A stretch of 64,000 nucleotides of DNA, from the NCBI GenBank assembly GCA_023213395.1, contig CM041465.1, positions 155,007,741 to 155,071,740 of the forward strand, in the 5' to 3' direction. This document shows, in pieces, positions 22,873 to 34,499 of this stretch. The DNA comes from Cycas panzhihuaensis. Taxonomy: Eukaryota > Cycadophyta. Under the pieces are notes generated by a model. That model ran no database searches. It saw only the letters and a list, made by a program, of their open reading frames with translations, and was not told the origin of the DNA. The translations under genes were made by a program, and so were the position numbers. Each line of letters begins with the position of its first letter. The stretch's first letter is position 1.

Positions 22873-24046
22873 ATTTTAATCAGTCAAAGTGACCCCTTTT
22901 TTTAGCTATTATTTTATTAGCCATAAAGAGGCTTGCTTACATTTTCTATATTAAATTTATTATATCAACTCTATTTTTTGAACCGTCAGATTCATTGGAA
23001 AGGTATTATAGAGTACTACAAGTTGGAATTATTTTTTTTGTATTTTGATATTATTTTGTAGGGTTTTAAAGCTAGTCAAATTCAGCTTCTTGTTTAGCAC
23101 TAGACATACTTGTTTTATAACATATTTTAAGCATTTCATTATTTCAAATGATTATATTTGAATCATTGTTTATTACTAATCAATTCTTGAAGTTATTATT
23201 TGTCTTTGTATACACTCTAAGCTATTTTATAGCCAATTGATATCATTTTTAGAAACTTGAGCTTCAAGTAACCTAAGTGGTGCAAAATCAATAAATAGGT
23301 ACTATCTATATTGAATCTATTTCATTTCTTATATTATCAAACAAATACATATAGTATTCTAGTATTTTTAATTACTTTGAGCATAGATTCTGCTTATAAA
23401 TTTCAAGTTTCGTATAGCTATTTTTGTCTTATAAATGAATAATTTGACATTCATATTGTCTTGCATATTAAATAAGAAAACATCATATTTTTATTAGAGG
23501 CTTTAGTTCTTTTGTCAATTTGAAAGCTGCTAAGTTTAGTTGCAAAACTTTATTGATTATTTATATCAAAAATTAGTTTACATTTCAAAGCATTAAATGA
23601 TCTCTTATTACATTGCATTCAAAAGGATCACATAGTTTCTTATCTTTCCTACAAATATATTAATTTGAAAACACTAGTTTGCATACTAGCTTATATTCTT
23701 TGGTTTATTTAAAGAAGAAGATCATCATTATTTTATTTACTTATATTATTATGATTTAAAAAAAAATTTGTAGCATATTTCATTTGAAGGAAGTTTAAAT
23801 CATATTTCCATTTCATAAAAGTTTGTATCATTTTTTATTTAAGACATATATATATTTTGTTTTGCTTAAAAGGATTTATTTTGAGTCATTTTTTATGTCT
23901 TAAATAAAAGAAGAAAAGTATATTAATCACCTTTTCTCATACTCATTATGACTTTATAAAGTCTTTCATCATACTTTCGCTTGAAGATTACTCATTCATT
24001 GAAAGTCATATTGTTGATTATACACTAAAGCATTTATATAATAGTA
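22873..24046 (+). other. AT-rich stretch, probable leader of decayed Copia I
   Basis: No gene is visible. The segment CCATAAAGAGG at about 22920 and the AACCGTC motif near 22980 weakly match the leaders of Copia D (58505-58610) and C (63990) read in element sense. That fits the gag remnant that starts at 24047. Confidence 0.35.
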
Positions 24047-24280
24047 ATGCATCCAAGTAATATTAGTTTTCTAGTATTTGATGGTAATGATTTTCAACTT
24101 TGGAGGACCATTATGAAAGCATACCTAATTTTAAATAACCTTTGGAAGTATATTAGTGATGAATATGGACCAAACAATAAAGAAGACTTGAAAAGGGATA
24201 ATGAATCCCTTGCATTTTTATTTTGTAACATCAATGATAATATGCTTTCTAATGTTTTAGAAATGACTACATCAAATTAG
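24047..24280 (+). pseudogene. Copia I gag N-terminal remnant
   Basis: The 77-residue frame has FDGNDFQLWRTIMKAYL, then KEDLKRDNESLAFLFCNIND. This pattern also occurs in the gag starts of Copia D (NGYNYSLWYDTM; FRKDNEVLGLLFC) and Copia C (KKDNEALALIFCALED). It is the N-terminal DUF4219/UBN2-type gag region. The frame ends at 24280. From there to about 24750 only fragments follow and the rest of gag and pol is missing, so this is an internally deleted relic on the plus strand. Confidence 0.7.
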
Positions 24281-24774
24281 TATGGAACACATTAGATTTA
24301 CTTTATAGGAGAGATTCCCTAGATTTCAATTTTACTAACTATATTGATAACGTTTTTTCTTTGAGCTAGATGGTAGAGCAAGTACATCATGAAGAAAAGA
24401 CTAATATTTCTTGTACCTGTATAGATTTCATTGAAAATAATGATTCTAACATTACATCTAATAAGAAGATGTGTATCAAGAACTTAACCCAAATAAAGAT
24501 CAAAGATCACAATAAAGTCATTTCCATTTATACAAATCAAGCTACACTCACAATACCTACTTGGAAGTAGCCATCACTACATGATAATGAGGAGACATAC
24601 ATTGTTGATAAGATGACAAAGTAAGTTTCCATTTACTACATTAAGCATGTTGATTATCAAACTAAAGGATAAGTTTTCAAAGTCATTATCAAATATAGGT
24701 AGCACAAATTTAAGCAGAAATGAAGAATTATAGTGATGACCATCAAGGGTGAGTATGTTGGGGTTAATGCTCAT

Positions 24775-25080
24775 CACCCCACTCCTACCTTAGGCACATG
24801 TGAATACACACCTGTTAAGGTAAGTTATGTAAGGTTAATTTTAAATTGAGTTAAGTATTATTTTATTGTTATTTAAATTTAAGAGGTTGAGGAGGTTTCC
24901 CTCCTCCCTTATAACTATATATTTTCAGGGTGAAAAACCCTCATGTCTTTAGATACCACTAACATTTGGATATTTAATGTACTCTTTCAATATGGATTGA
25001 ATAATATGATATTTATCTTAGGTTTCTTATGATGGATTAGTATGTGCATACTTGCTCTATTCTACTCTCCTTATATTAGT
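24775..25080 (+). repeat. Decayed LTR of Copia I (D-type LTR)
   Basis: In reverse complement this aligns to the D LTRs at 57102-57595 and 60707-61203. Shared blocks are ACATGTGA, GTTAAGGTAAGTT, GAGTTAAGTATTATTTTATT, GGTTGAGGAGGTTTCCTCC-like sequence, and GTCTTTAGATACCAC followed by ATGGATTGAA. It lies downstream of the gag remnant in the same orientation, so it would be its 3' LTR. Confidence 0.7.
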
Positions 25081-25739
25081 TTCTAATGGTCAACAATTAA
25101 GCTTAATGGATAAAAGACACGTTGTTTCCTATTCAAGAGAGATTTTATCCAAGAATGGTGATTGTGGAAGGATAAAATTCACTTGGATAAACCTAGTGGA
25201 TGGAATAAAAGAATTTTCTTAGAAAAAGGGAAAAGGATCCTCTCCTTTTAAGAGAAAAATAAATATTTTCAATTTCATTTTTACAGGAGGGAGTTAGAAA
25301 ATTAAATTATTTCAGGGCCTTTTCACTTATTTTCTGAGGTGATCTAGAGTTATTTTGATGAGGGATTAGCTCCAGGAGATAGATATTGATAAGATGTAGA
25401 GGGAAGCTAGATATCCAGTAAGTCTATTTAAATTTTTTTTTTTTTAACTAAATTCTTTTACCAAAAATATGATTTTACATAATGAAAAACATGGAAGCAT
25501 AAGTAAAAGCATGAGAATATTATAAAAAATGTAATTCGATAGTTTGATAGTAGAAGAGAAATCATGCTTTTAATAACAAATCATTTTTTTGACTATGGAG
25601 TCGCGTTTTTTTAATAAATAGTCATGTTTTTAACTAATTTATTACTTTTTTGGGCTTGAAAAGAAAGAAATTAAAAATCAAAGTTTTTATAACATGAAAA
25701 TTAGAATCTAATGTGATTTTTTTTTATATGATATAGCCT

Positions 25740-26950
25740 CTAGAGTAGGTAGACACATGAGAAAATGAGGGATTGGCTATTGAGGAGCTAGTTAGTTAGT
25801 TGGATGAGGTAGATTGGGTTATATTATGAGCTTGTGCACTATCTTGGGCAAGTGGATTGACCCAACTAATAATGGAGTATGATATATTATATGATTTCGT
25901 TAGTTATTAGATTCTAGGAAGGAATGTCTTTAGAGTATATGTGATTGGAGACATACATATTACTCCAAGGGATATGGGAAGAATATTGGACGTGAGTTGG
26001 CATGGAGAGATGGTTAAACTCAGCAGTATCGGGGATGATGAGGCTTAGGAGGCCTACAGTCAATATCTAACTAGTTTTGCTGACCATTTTGGTCCCCACG
26101 ACATACTTATTAAGGCCATACAGATAACAGAGGGGGTTCTTATTATACAGAGGATCATTACTCTTATCATCATATTAAGGGTTGCTAGAACCCAGAATTT
26201 TGTGGGGGTTCTAGCTTAGTGGGTAGGAGTGGTAAGGAGATGTGAGTAAGGGGTTTGGATAAACTCATGGCAATACATAGTAGACAACATGTGCCTTTAG
26301 TTATCCTAGATTAAGAGGCAAGGTAGGTGAGGATCCTCCTACAGTTCTATTTTGATATGTTGGTTATATGAACATATCCCTTTAATGAGGCATAGAGTGG
26401 CACTAGGAGAGTTGACAATTAGGAATCTAGGGAAGAACAAGTGGTACATGAGCTCTTGGATCCACAACAGGATAGCCATCATGGCGAGGAGGACACACAT
26501 TCCTCTATTAAGAAGGATGACTAAAATATGGCTTGTAGAAGATTCATACAAGGGGCTACCAGGTTGAAGTGACGATGAGGTTGATGTAATAGAGAGAGGA
26601 GTAATAAGAGAGGATCCTATCACTAGTGGAGGGAGAGGTAGAAGGAGAGATAAGAGAGGTGGAGGAGGTAGAGATGGTGTTCATGGTGAGATGGGTCAAG
26701 GTGGGAGAGGAGAGGTATCAACTAGAAAAAGAGAGGGAGGGAGTAGGTAGGTTCTTAAGCAGGTAGGTGGAGGTAGAGGAGGGTCCATATAGAGCATTGA
26801 TCTAGGCTTAGTAGATGACTAGGGGAGAGAAGGTAGAAGTAGGGGAGAAGAGGGGGATCTTACTCAAGAGTCTCCCTAAGATCCTAAGATAGAGGGAGTA
26901 GCATAACCCAAGGAGGAAATGATAATAAAGCCAATGAGATAAGGTGAGCC
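25740..26950 (+). pseudogene. Antisense ORF of Gypsy F, tentative plant-mobile-domain-like protein
   Basis: Reading the plus strand with frame changes gives a recognisable protein. Near 25900 there is NVFRVYVIGDIHITPRDM followed by GRILDVSWHGEMV, which resembles the start of plant mobile domain proteins of transposons. From 26352 to 26567 an open frame gives ICWLYEHIPLMRHRVALGEL and KNKWYMSSWIHNR. A Gly/Arg-rich tail follows to about 26950. The homologous region of Gypsy G (52750-53900, minus) encodes a similar order of motifs. Upstream sequence from 25130 may add an N-terminal part; a GTAAGT at 25418-25423 could be a splice donor. The family name is a guess from motif style. Confidence 0.45.
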
Positions 26951-27576
26951 AATAAATATATCAATTAATTAGTTTTAAATGTGCTAAATTATATTTATTT
27001 TTAATCATTTACCCTTACACAAAAGGTTGATCATGTTTTATATATTTTCTATGGATAGATAAAAAGAGCATGACTCTCTCAGAGTGTGAGGAGGATGTTA
27101 GACTTGATATTCCCTTATGTTTCCATATGAAAGGAGGCTCCAACATGGAACATAGTAGATCACACACTACTGAGATATTAAATTACTTACTTTAGTCATG
27201 CCTTATGAGCTTGAGTTATATTCCTAGACATGAGTATGGAGTTAAGAATTTGGAAGTCAGAGCTCAAGGCTATAGAGGATGAGAGATGTCGCCTTTAGAG
27301 GATGACATTAGCACAAGTAGAAGTATGTGCTACTCCATCAGGGATCACTATAGCTCAGCAAGGGTGTCATCTTCCATCATGCAAGGAGTCAACACATGGG
27401 TCAACTCTATATAGAGGAGAGAGGATAGAGTTAGGAGCACATGAGAGGTCTCACTAGGGCTCATAGAGATGATTTTATTTTATATACATAGAGGGATAGG
27501 AGGGAGATGTGATGCATTTAATGAACCTTAGATATATCATAAGTCACATGAGTGACAGATATACTATATTCTCTTT

Positions 27577-27718
<142 letters not shown>

Positions 27719-27825
27719 TCATTTTGTTTCAAAACTCATGCATAATAGATGATTAACTCTAAACTCTTATTCCCCTTTTATAAGTTAAACATGATATATA
27801 TTCATCAGTGTGATGATCCACAAAA

Positions 27826-27921
27826 ACATATATATATATATATATATATAGATAGATATATATAATTTATATATATATATGTGTGTGTGTGCATATGTGT
27901 GTGTGTATGTATGTATGTATG

Positions 27922-27952
<31 letters not shown>

Positions 27953-27985
27953 ATTTATTCTTTTATCGCTTTATATATATATATT
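27826..27985. repeat. Second TA/TG/GTAT microsatellite cluster
   Basis: It contains TA runs, GATA units, TG runs and GTAT units. It lies about 110 bp beyond the larger array and probably arose with it. Confidence 0.9.
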
Positions 27986-28009
27986 TTATTTTTGACTAGT
28001 ATATACATG

Positions 28010-28470
28010 GTAGTTTATACTTATTTCACAGTGTAAAGAGGTATTAGAAGGAAAAGATTGTAAGGAATAATGAAAGATAGAAGACAAACAAAAGATAAAA
28101 GAGAGTAGATGGAAAGGATTATTGATTCTATTTCTATAAATATAAAACCATTTAAAGCAAATGATAATAGGTTTATAAAAGTAGAAGATGGAATAATATA
28201 AGTCTTCTTGAAAAGAAAAAACATATATAATCTAATTATACTCTTGACAGATTATATAAACATAGAGTAAAATCCATGTTCATATAATATGTCATAAGGA
28301 TAACATGTTGTTTACAGAATAAAAGATTAATCTCACTTGATAAACAACTAATTTTCTGAGTATATTAGATTCCTCATTGGCCCCTTATAGGGATAAGAAG
28401 CTTTTAGGATCTTACCCCTTGCCAAGATCCTATATGGCCCATAATTCCTGCATGGGTCTATCCTTTCTAA
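28010..28470 (-). repeat. Gypsy F 3' noncoding segment, inverted match to 44650-45110
   Basis: In reverse complement the two segments align through shared blocks such as TAGTTTATA, AGAGTAG-ATGGAAA, AAAACCATTTA, GTAGAAGATGGAAT, TTATATAAACATAGA, ACTTGATAAACAACTA, GATTCCTCATTGGC and CTTACCCC-TGCCAAGATCCT. Neither copy has an open frame. They are the region between RNase H and the antisense ORF in F and G. Confidence 0.8.
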
Positions 28471-28764
28471 CACTTCATTTCATTTTTAAACTTATAATCT
28501 TAACCTCCACACTACTTAAACCTTTACCCTTTAAAACTAGTAGTTTATACTCATTACAGAGTGGTACTTTATACTCATTCTGAAGTGGGGTTCCCCCAAC
28601 TAAAAGGCAAGAGTCAATTAAAATAATCAACCAAGACAAAAGATACAAGAGTGTTAGATTTAGTATTAAAAGTCTGAGGAATGTACTAGATAGTGACCAA
28701 AGAGAATAATGACATCAGGAATGAAGCCTAATGGTGAAGGAGAAGGAGTAAAAAAGAATGTACC

Positions 28765-29005
28765 TAATATATCCCAATTAACTAATAAATTGCAGTCTAA
28801 GAATCAAAATACATGACAATGGGTCTAAGATAAGAATGAGAAATATTAGATAAGGCTCCTATAATAGCAAAGTATTTAGCTTCATTGTTAGTTACTCTAG
28901 TTATAAACAAGCTAGTAGAGAGGAGAGGATTTCCTAATTAGTCATAGATCACCCAAGCAGTAGAAAATGGTCTTGGGTTACCTCTACTACTTCTATTAGT
29001 AAAAA
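28765..29005 (-). pseudogene. Gypsy F RNase H remnant
   Basis: The minus strand reads RGNPRPFSTAWVIYD, then FITRVTNNEAKYFAIIGAL and LRPIVMYFDS before TAIY. The pattern TNNEAKY...GAL...FDS fits the RNase H1 fold of the additional (archaeal-like) RNase H of Tat elements. The plus strand of Gypsy G at 44115-44530 encodes a similar segment. In F it follows a deletion that removed RT and integrase. Confidence 0.55.
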
Positions 29006-30539
29006 TACTTAATGCCATAGGAGAATAGGACTAGTATTTAGAGACAGTGTGATTAATAAAGAAAAGTATGGGAATAAATAGGGTTCATTTCAACTGCAAT
29101 TATAAAAAAGAAAAATCATAATTGGGATGACCATAATCAACCATAAATAAAAGATGTCAAATACGATTCGATCATAATTGAGGCCACAATAAACCCAAGT
29201 AGTTAGACTAAAACATCCTGAATAACTCATCCAAATGAATCCAACCTATCATGTGAATAGGTGGGGATGAAGTCGTCACGTGACTTACTCTAGATTATAA
29301 GAGGATGATGAAGATATACTTTTTTTTTTTTTAAATAAACTTTTACCTTTCACATTTTTTTTTATATTTATAAGAAATGACTCATAACCATTTAATTATA
29401 AAGTTGTTTTACCTAGTGTAGCAAGGATTTGTCCATTTTAATGGACCCAAAATAAAAGAGACCAATCTCCTTAAGGATTAAAATATGGGAGATTATATTA
29501 CCTTATAGAGATAGTTCTATATTACCAGGCTCTATGATCTTATTAGATGTGCAAGAATCGCCTTGCCATTTTCAAAGTGATCTAAGTGAAATAGATTAAT
29601 AAGGTTTGAATTCCTTAATAGATAAGTGGACAAAGAAGATGGATTAAAATGTGAGGGAGAACCGAGCAAAGATTTTGGATAGGTGGGAATAAACTCAATG
29701 ATCAAAGAAACTTGAGAGTAAGGAATAGGCCTATCAATAAATTCTCAAATCGATATAAATATTCATTCAAATTCCTAATGATAATAATGGATATCTTGAT
29801 TAGATAAAGACATCGAGATGAGGGATGATAGAGAAGCATCAATGGAAGGATGGGAAGAATAAGAAATAGTAGAGACCAAATTCATTTCTCATACTTGACT
29901 GGGGGTACTTTGATTCCTTTAAAGCATATCATGTAAATTAATAACCTTGCCATTTGATTCTAAATTTGGGTTCCTATGTAACATCTTCTTCTCATGTCTA
30001 TTTATCCATGTAGTAAAAAGAGAAGATTGAGAAAAAAGAGGTGTAGCATTAGCAAGCATGTCATGTGAAAGAGAAATTATATGACGAATCGAAGAATCAT
30101 TTGTAGTAGAAGAAACTAAAGCATTTACCATCGAAGACAAATATAAGACTTGTGAGAAATAGATTTTGAGTAGAGAGGGGAATGTTTATATTAATGGTTT
30201 TTCTCACAAGAATTTTCTCATAAGATGTAATAGAACATGAAGTTGTTTCTTTATTATAAGAAGAAGAGGAAATTAAAGATTGGTAAGTTAGACCCAAAGA
30301 CTGAGAAGTGAATGAAGAACTTGGTGAAATAGGGATAATCTCCACCAAATCAACATCTATTACTTCTCCCTAAGTAGAAAGAGTTTTGATGGAAAAGTAT
30401 TAGACTAAACCTAATGATTGAAAGAAATACTCAAAGGAGTTTGATGACTCACTAGGCTTAGGAAAGGTCTCAACTAGTGGAACTAATTATTTAATTAGTT
30501 TTGATTTTTGTTTCACAATTTTTAATTGTCCCTCATGGA
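29006..30539 (-). other. Gypsy F linker, no clear domain
   Basis: The part next to the protease, about 29919-30348, has open frames of 73 and 83 codons and encodes VDLVEIIPISPSSSF, similar to the linker after protease in G (VDIFEIIPF near 39860). The part 29200-29330 matches G around 43800-43980. RT, RH and integrase lie between these points in G, so the deletion falls within 29330-29990. Confidence 0.45.
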
Positions 30540-31200
30540 TGAACCTAAGTTCACCAAAAAGGAAAGAATAAATAGTAACCATTTGGTAATCAATGGTCTA
30601 CCCAAAAGGATGTTGTATTTTAAATCAAGATCATTGATGATCAATTTAGTAAGAACCATCTTCTCTTCTAAAGTGAGAGGGAGAGTGACTTAACCAAGGG
30701 GTACTTTCTAATTTTTATCATATCCCTAACAAATCAACTCATATGGATTAAAGATCAAAACTTCTAAATCCTCAACAAGATGAAGAGGGATTATATTAAT
30801 AGATGATCCCTCATCAATAATAACATATTTGATGTTGATGTCATCCTTTATTATCTTAATATAAAATGGAGGTATATCATTTGGAGCATATGTGATGTGA
30901 TTAGACAAGGTAGCCAAGTCAAAAGAAAGTGTGGAAGTGAATGAAGAGACTACAAAAGAAACTCTCAATGTATCAAACAACAACTGATATTACTCAAGGT
31001 AACACTTCAACAAATCTATGACTGAAATACCAATAGGAATGGTCTTTAACTCATTGACCAAAGAAAATGATCCATCCTTTATACTAGAAGGAATGGATCT
31101 AAACCTGATGGGATATGAGGGTACAAGAGGTAAATAGTCAGGGTTCTTTGCCATCAAATCATTAGATGATTAAGATGGACTTGCACTTTTTATTATCTCC
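30540..31200 (-). pseudogene. Gypsy F aspartic protease
   Basis: The open piece 30726-30983 holds IIDEGSSINIIPLHLVEDL, the D-x-G-S-S active-site motif. A downstream frame at 30590-30640 has YNILLGRPLID and then FIHEGQLKIV. Gypsy G keeps IIDEGSSINII and YNVLLGRP at the same spacing on the plus strand. Stops separate the motifs in both copies. Confidence 0.7.
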
Positions 31201-33505
31201 ACCATGTTAATCATTCTCTTGGTATCACCACCTTTGGAAGGTAGGAAAGCTTGATTACTAGTTCATTTGATTGAAGTATTAGGGAGAGTAATATTCTTCT
31301 TAGATGAATTAGAACCAGAAGGCTCATCTTGATCATCTTGAACCTATTTTTCCTTACACTTATCATCTTTTCTTTCTTTATCATTATGTTAAGGTATGGG
31401 ATCTTTATGAATCATTTTATCTTGAGATGTTTTGGAAGGATGGTTTGATTGAACATTTGTATTTTATGAAATAGCTTGAACCATACGATATTAACTTCTA
31501 TCATAAGCATTGATCTAATAGTAAGAACACCATTTTATCTTTCTGAAAGGAGGAGCTGGAGAAGGAGCTTGTTTCTTCCTTCCTTTAGTAAGATGAATTG
31601 CTTTTATTTCTTGAGGTGGTTGACTTTGAGAAGGACCATTAATACATAACTTGGTATTGATCGCATGCTCCAATGATCTAATGGAAGAAATTAAGTGATC
31701 ATAGGTAGGTTCAAAATAGGAAGTCTTAATTATTTGAATGGTTTCTTTAGAGGGAACAAATTTTCCAACCTTCTTAATATATGCATGAATCTCAAATATT
31801 TCCAAAGCTAAACAATGATCAATAACTTCTTCATAACTTTGAGGACCAAGCTTAAGAACTTCAAGATACATATATGGCTTTAAAGCATTAGTAAATAGAT
31901 TAAATAAGAAACTAGGATCAAGACATGAATGGCATGCATGTACTTGGTCTTAAAACCTTCTCACAAAATCCCTAGAAGTTTCATTATAATTTCATTTGAT
32001 AGCCAAAGTAGATTTGATGCTAGATTCAAAGGGTTTTACTACATCAAAACAATTGATAAAATAATCAACAAATTGTTGAAATAAGAGAATAGAAGCTGAT
32101 GAAAGTTGATAAAACCATTTCAAGGCATCACCTTGATGTGATTTATGAAATAAGTGCATCATAACATAATTGTATGACATAAAATCTACACAAGCAAGTG
32201 TGAATGCTTGTATATGTGAGGTTGAGTCTTAGGAGGAGTCACCCAAAAATTTAGATAATTCTAGAAGAAAAGGAGGCATCAAGGATAAAGAGATCTCATG
32301 TGGAAAAGGAGACTTTTTATAATTCAAAAAAGGTTTCCTTAGCTTCAACGTGGTAGTATATTGAGGCAAGGTTGATGGATATGGAGTGGTGGAAGGGATA
32401 CGCTATTGATATTAAGTAAAAGAATAGGATGGGAAGAGTGGATGAAGGGTTAAATCAAGCTGTATGATTTACCACAGAATTAGTTTAGAGCATAGGATAT
32501 TGAGGAAGAATAGCATTAAATAAAGGAAAAGGGATTGGTTATGGAGTCGATCAATGAACATATAATGAGGAAGTAGGGTTAGTAACCCCTAAAACTTGAG
32601 ATTGACTAACTAAAGCATAAGGATGAATACGATGGGTATGAGAGACATGATGGGAAGGGGCTACATTAAGTGCTCTAAGAGAATAAATGTAAGGTATAAC
32701 ACCTTGTGGCACAACTCTATGGGATAAATGAACTAAAAATTGAGTTGAAGATGTGACGAGATAAGAGGGGACTATCTTAGTAGGATAGGAATAAATAGGT
32801 TGTGATGTTGATGAATGTAAATCTATTTGGTGAGAGGTAGGAGTATAAGAAGAACTATGGTTACCTTGGATAGGCATAATAGAGGTACCCTTATATATAG
32901 AAGAAACCATACAAGGAGAATAGGTTCAAAATTATAATCTAGAAGGTGAAGGAAGAGGTTAAGAATGAATTGACTTATGATTTTTAACCTCCTATAAAGG
33001 AGGATAATGAGGTCTTGGTGAAGGAGGATGGGAAGTTAGGGGAGATTGAATGATATCTTGAGTGACTGAAGGTTCAACCCATACTTCTCACATAATGGGT
33101 CAAATTAATGATGTTGTAGAGAGGATGTCATAGTATAAGTCTCTGGATTAAAAAAATCTTGATATCTAGGCTTTTAAAGAGGAGTAGTGACCTTAGTAAG
33201 AACCAACACAAAATACGATGGATGTGCTTGAGCAAGAAGTATTTCTTCTTGTGCAAAAGAAGGGTTTATAAATGAAGCATCACCATGGAATTAAGAGGGT
33301 TCTAGATACCATAACTCCACAGGTATTTCATATAGCTAGGTTGAATCTTTGGGGGGTAAACATAAGTATCATGTATATGATATTCTGAAGAATCAACATA
33401 GGAAGATGAAACTTCATGGGTGAAATATGAGGGTTGCCTTTGGAAATCAGGTAAGAGACCTCAAAGTCTTAATGATTGCCTTAGAGTAGGTGTTGCAGTT
33501 TCCAT
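31201..33505 (-). pseudogene. Gypsy F gag polyprotein, multiply broken
   Basis: The likely start is the ATG at 33505 (METATPTLRQSLRL), 28 bases from the PBS. Open pieces follow at 32551-32910 (Ser/Thr/His-rich), 31992-32180 (gag core with HKSHQGDALKWFYQL) and 31515-31871 (RSLEHAI region and a basic tail ending in KWCSYY). The core motif GDALKWFY is shared with G1. The order and spacing also parallel G1, so F and G1 belong to the same broad Tat-like branch. Confidence 0.65.
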
Positions 33506-33532
33506 TACTTTAAATAAGAAAACAAATGGTAA

Positions 33533-33550
33533 TCCCCAGTATAGTCACTA
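33533..33550 (-). promoter_or_regulatory. Gypsy F primer binding site (tRNA-Arg type, decayed)
   Basis: The minus strand reads TAGTGACTATACTGGGGA, three transitions from the G1 site TGGCGACCATACTGGGGA. It sits just upstream of gag. Confidence 0.65.
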
Positions 33551-33619
33551 GAAAGATGGTTTGCTTTAGTTAGACCTAGACTAAATATCTCCTAACTAGT
33601 GGTATGCTTCCTCTATTTC

Positions 33620-33930
33620 TATTAAGAATTTAAAATGCAATATACAAAACATCTAATAGTGAGTAAAATATAAAATAATAAAGTACAAGAAAGATGAAGT
33701 ATATACATAAATGAACACCATATATAAAGAATTAGCCAAAACTTAAATAAAGAGAATGAAAAGGTACATACTTATAGTACATGCTCACCATTAATGAGAG
33801 AACCCCATTAGTCAACTTAGATGGTACATATTTCTAGGTGGACCACAACATCTAATATAAAAATATAAATAAATAGAGAGAGAGAGAGAGAGAGAGATTA
33901 CACAGAGATTACATAACATATTATCACATC
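33620..33930 (-). repeat. H left repeat (putative 3' LTR part)
   Basis: It aligns to 36840-37240 from TATTAA onward through AAAATGCAATATACAAAAC and AAAGATGAAGTAT, then ATAGTACATGCTCACCATTAA and AGAGAACCCCATTAGTCAAC. A stretch of about 110 bp at 37000-37110 is absent here. It ends in an AG microsatellite (33874-33897). Confidence 0.7.
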
Positions 33931-34499
33931 AAATAAAGTTTAAGCCTTCAAAAGTATGCTAGATCAAATATTTTTGTATATAAATAAAAAGCTATTGATG
34001 TCCATATGAAGCAGAGTCCATCTACCAGAATATATGTGTTGTTAATCGTTACAACCACTAGGTAAGTAGGAACTCTCTTTGTGTACATGGATTAATTAGA
34101 TCTGGCAAGAGTAGCTGTAAAATGGTCCTACCCCTTACTCATATGGGAGTGCAAACAATCATCAACTAAAATATATGCAAGTGGCAAGAGTAGCTTATAA
34201 AAGTGTGTGTAACCTGTTACTAAATAGGACTTTCACTTCTTTGACATCTAATGGCCAAAAACACAATAGGCTCTATGGCCTCAAATTTTCCACATGGGAT
34301 AAAAGATTCCTCTTTAGGCTTTACAACATACCATCAAGGGCAAAATAGCTAGTAATAATTATTTTTACATGACTAAAAAATAATATATGTGACTTAAATT
34401 GTTATATGAATGACTCTCTCTCATATAATAAAGCTCAAAATGAAACTTAATAGGTTCTCAAGAGCTAAAAATTAGATACTAGTACATGTTATCCCCCCT

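Noticed and set aside
33874-33897. AG dinucleotide run considered as a polypurine tract of H
   Set aside because: For a minus-strand element the PPT must be pyrimidine-rich on the plus strand, and this run is purine-rich on the plus strand.
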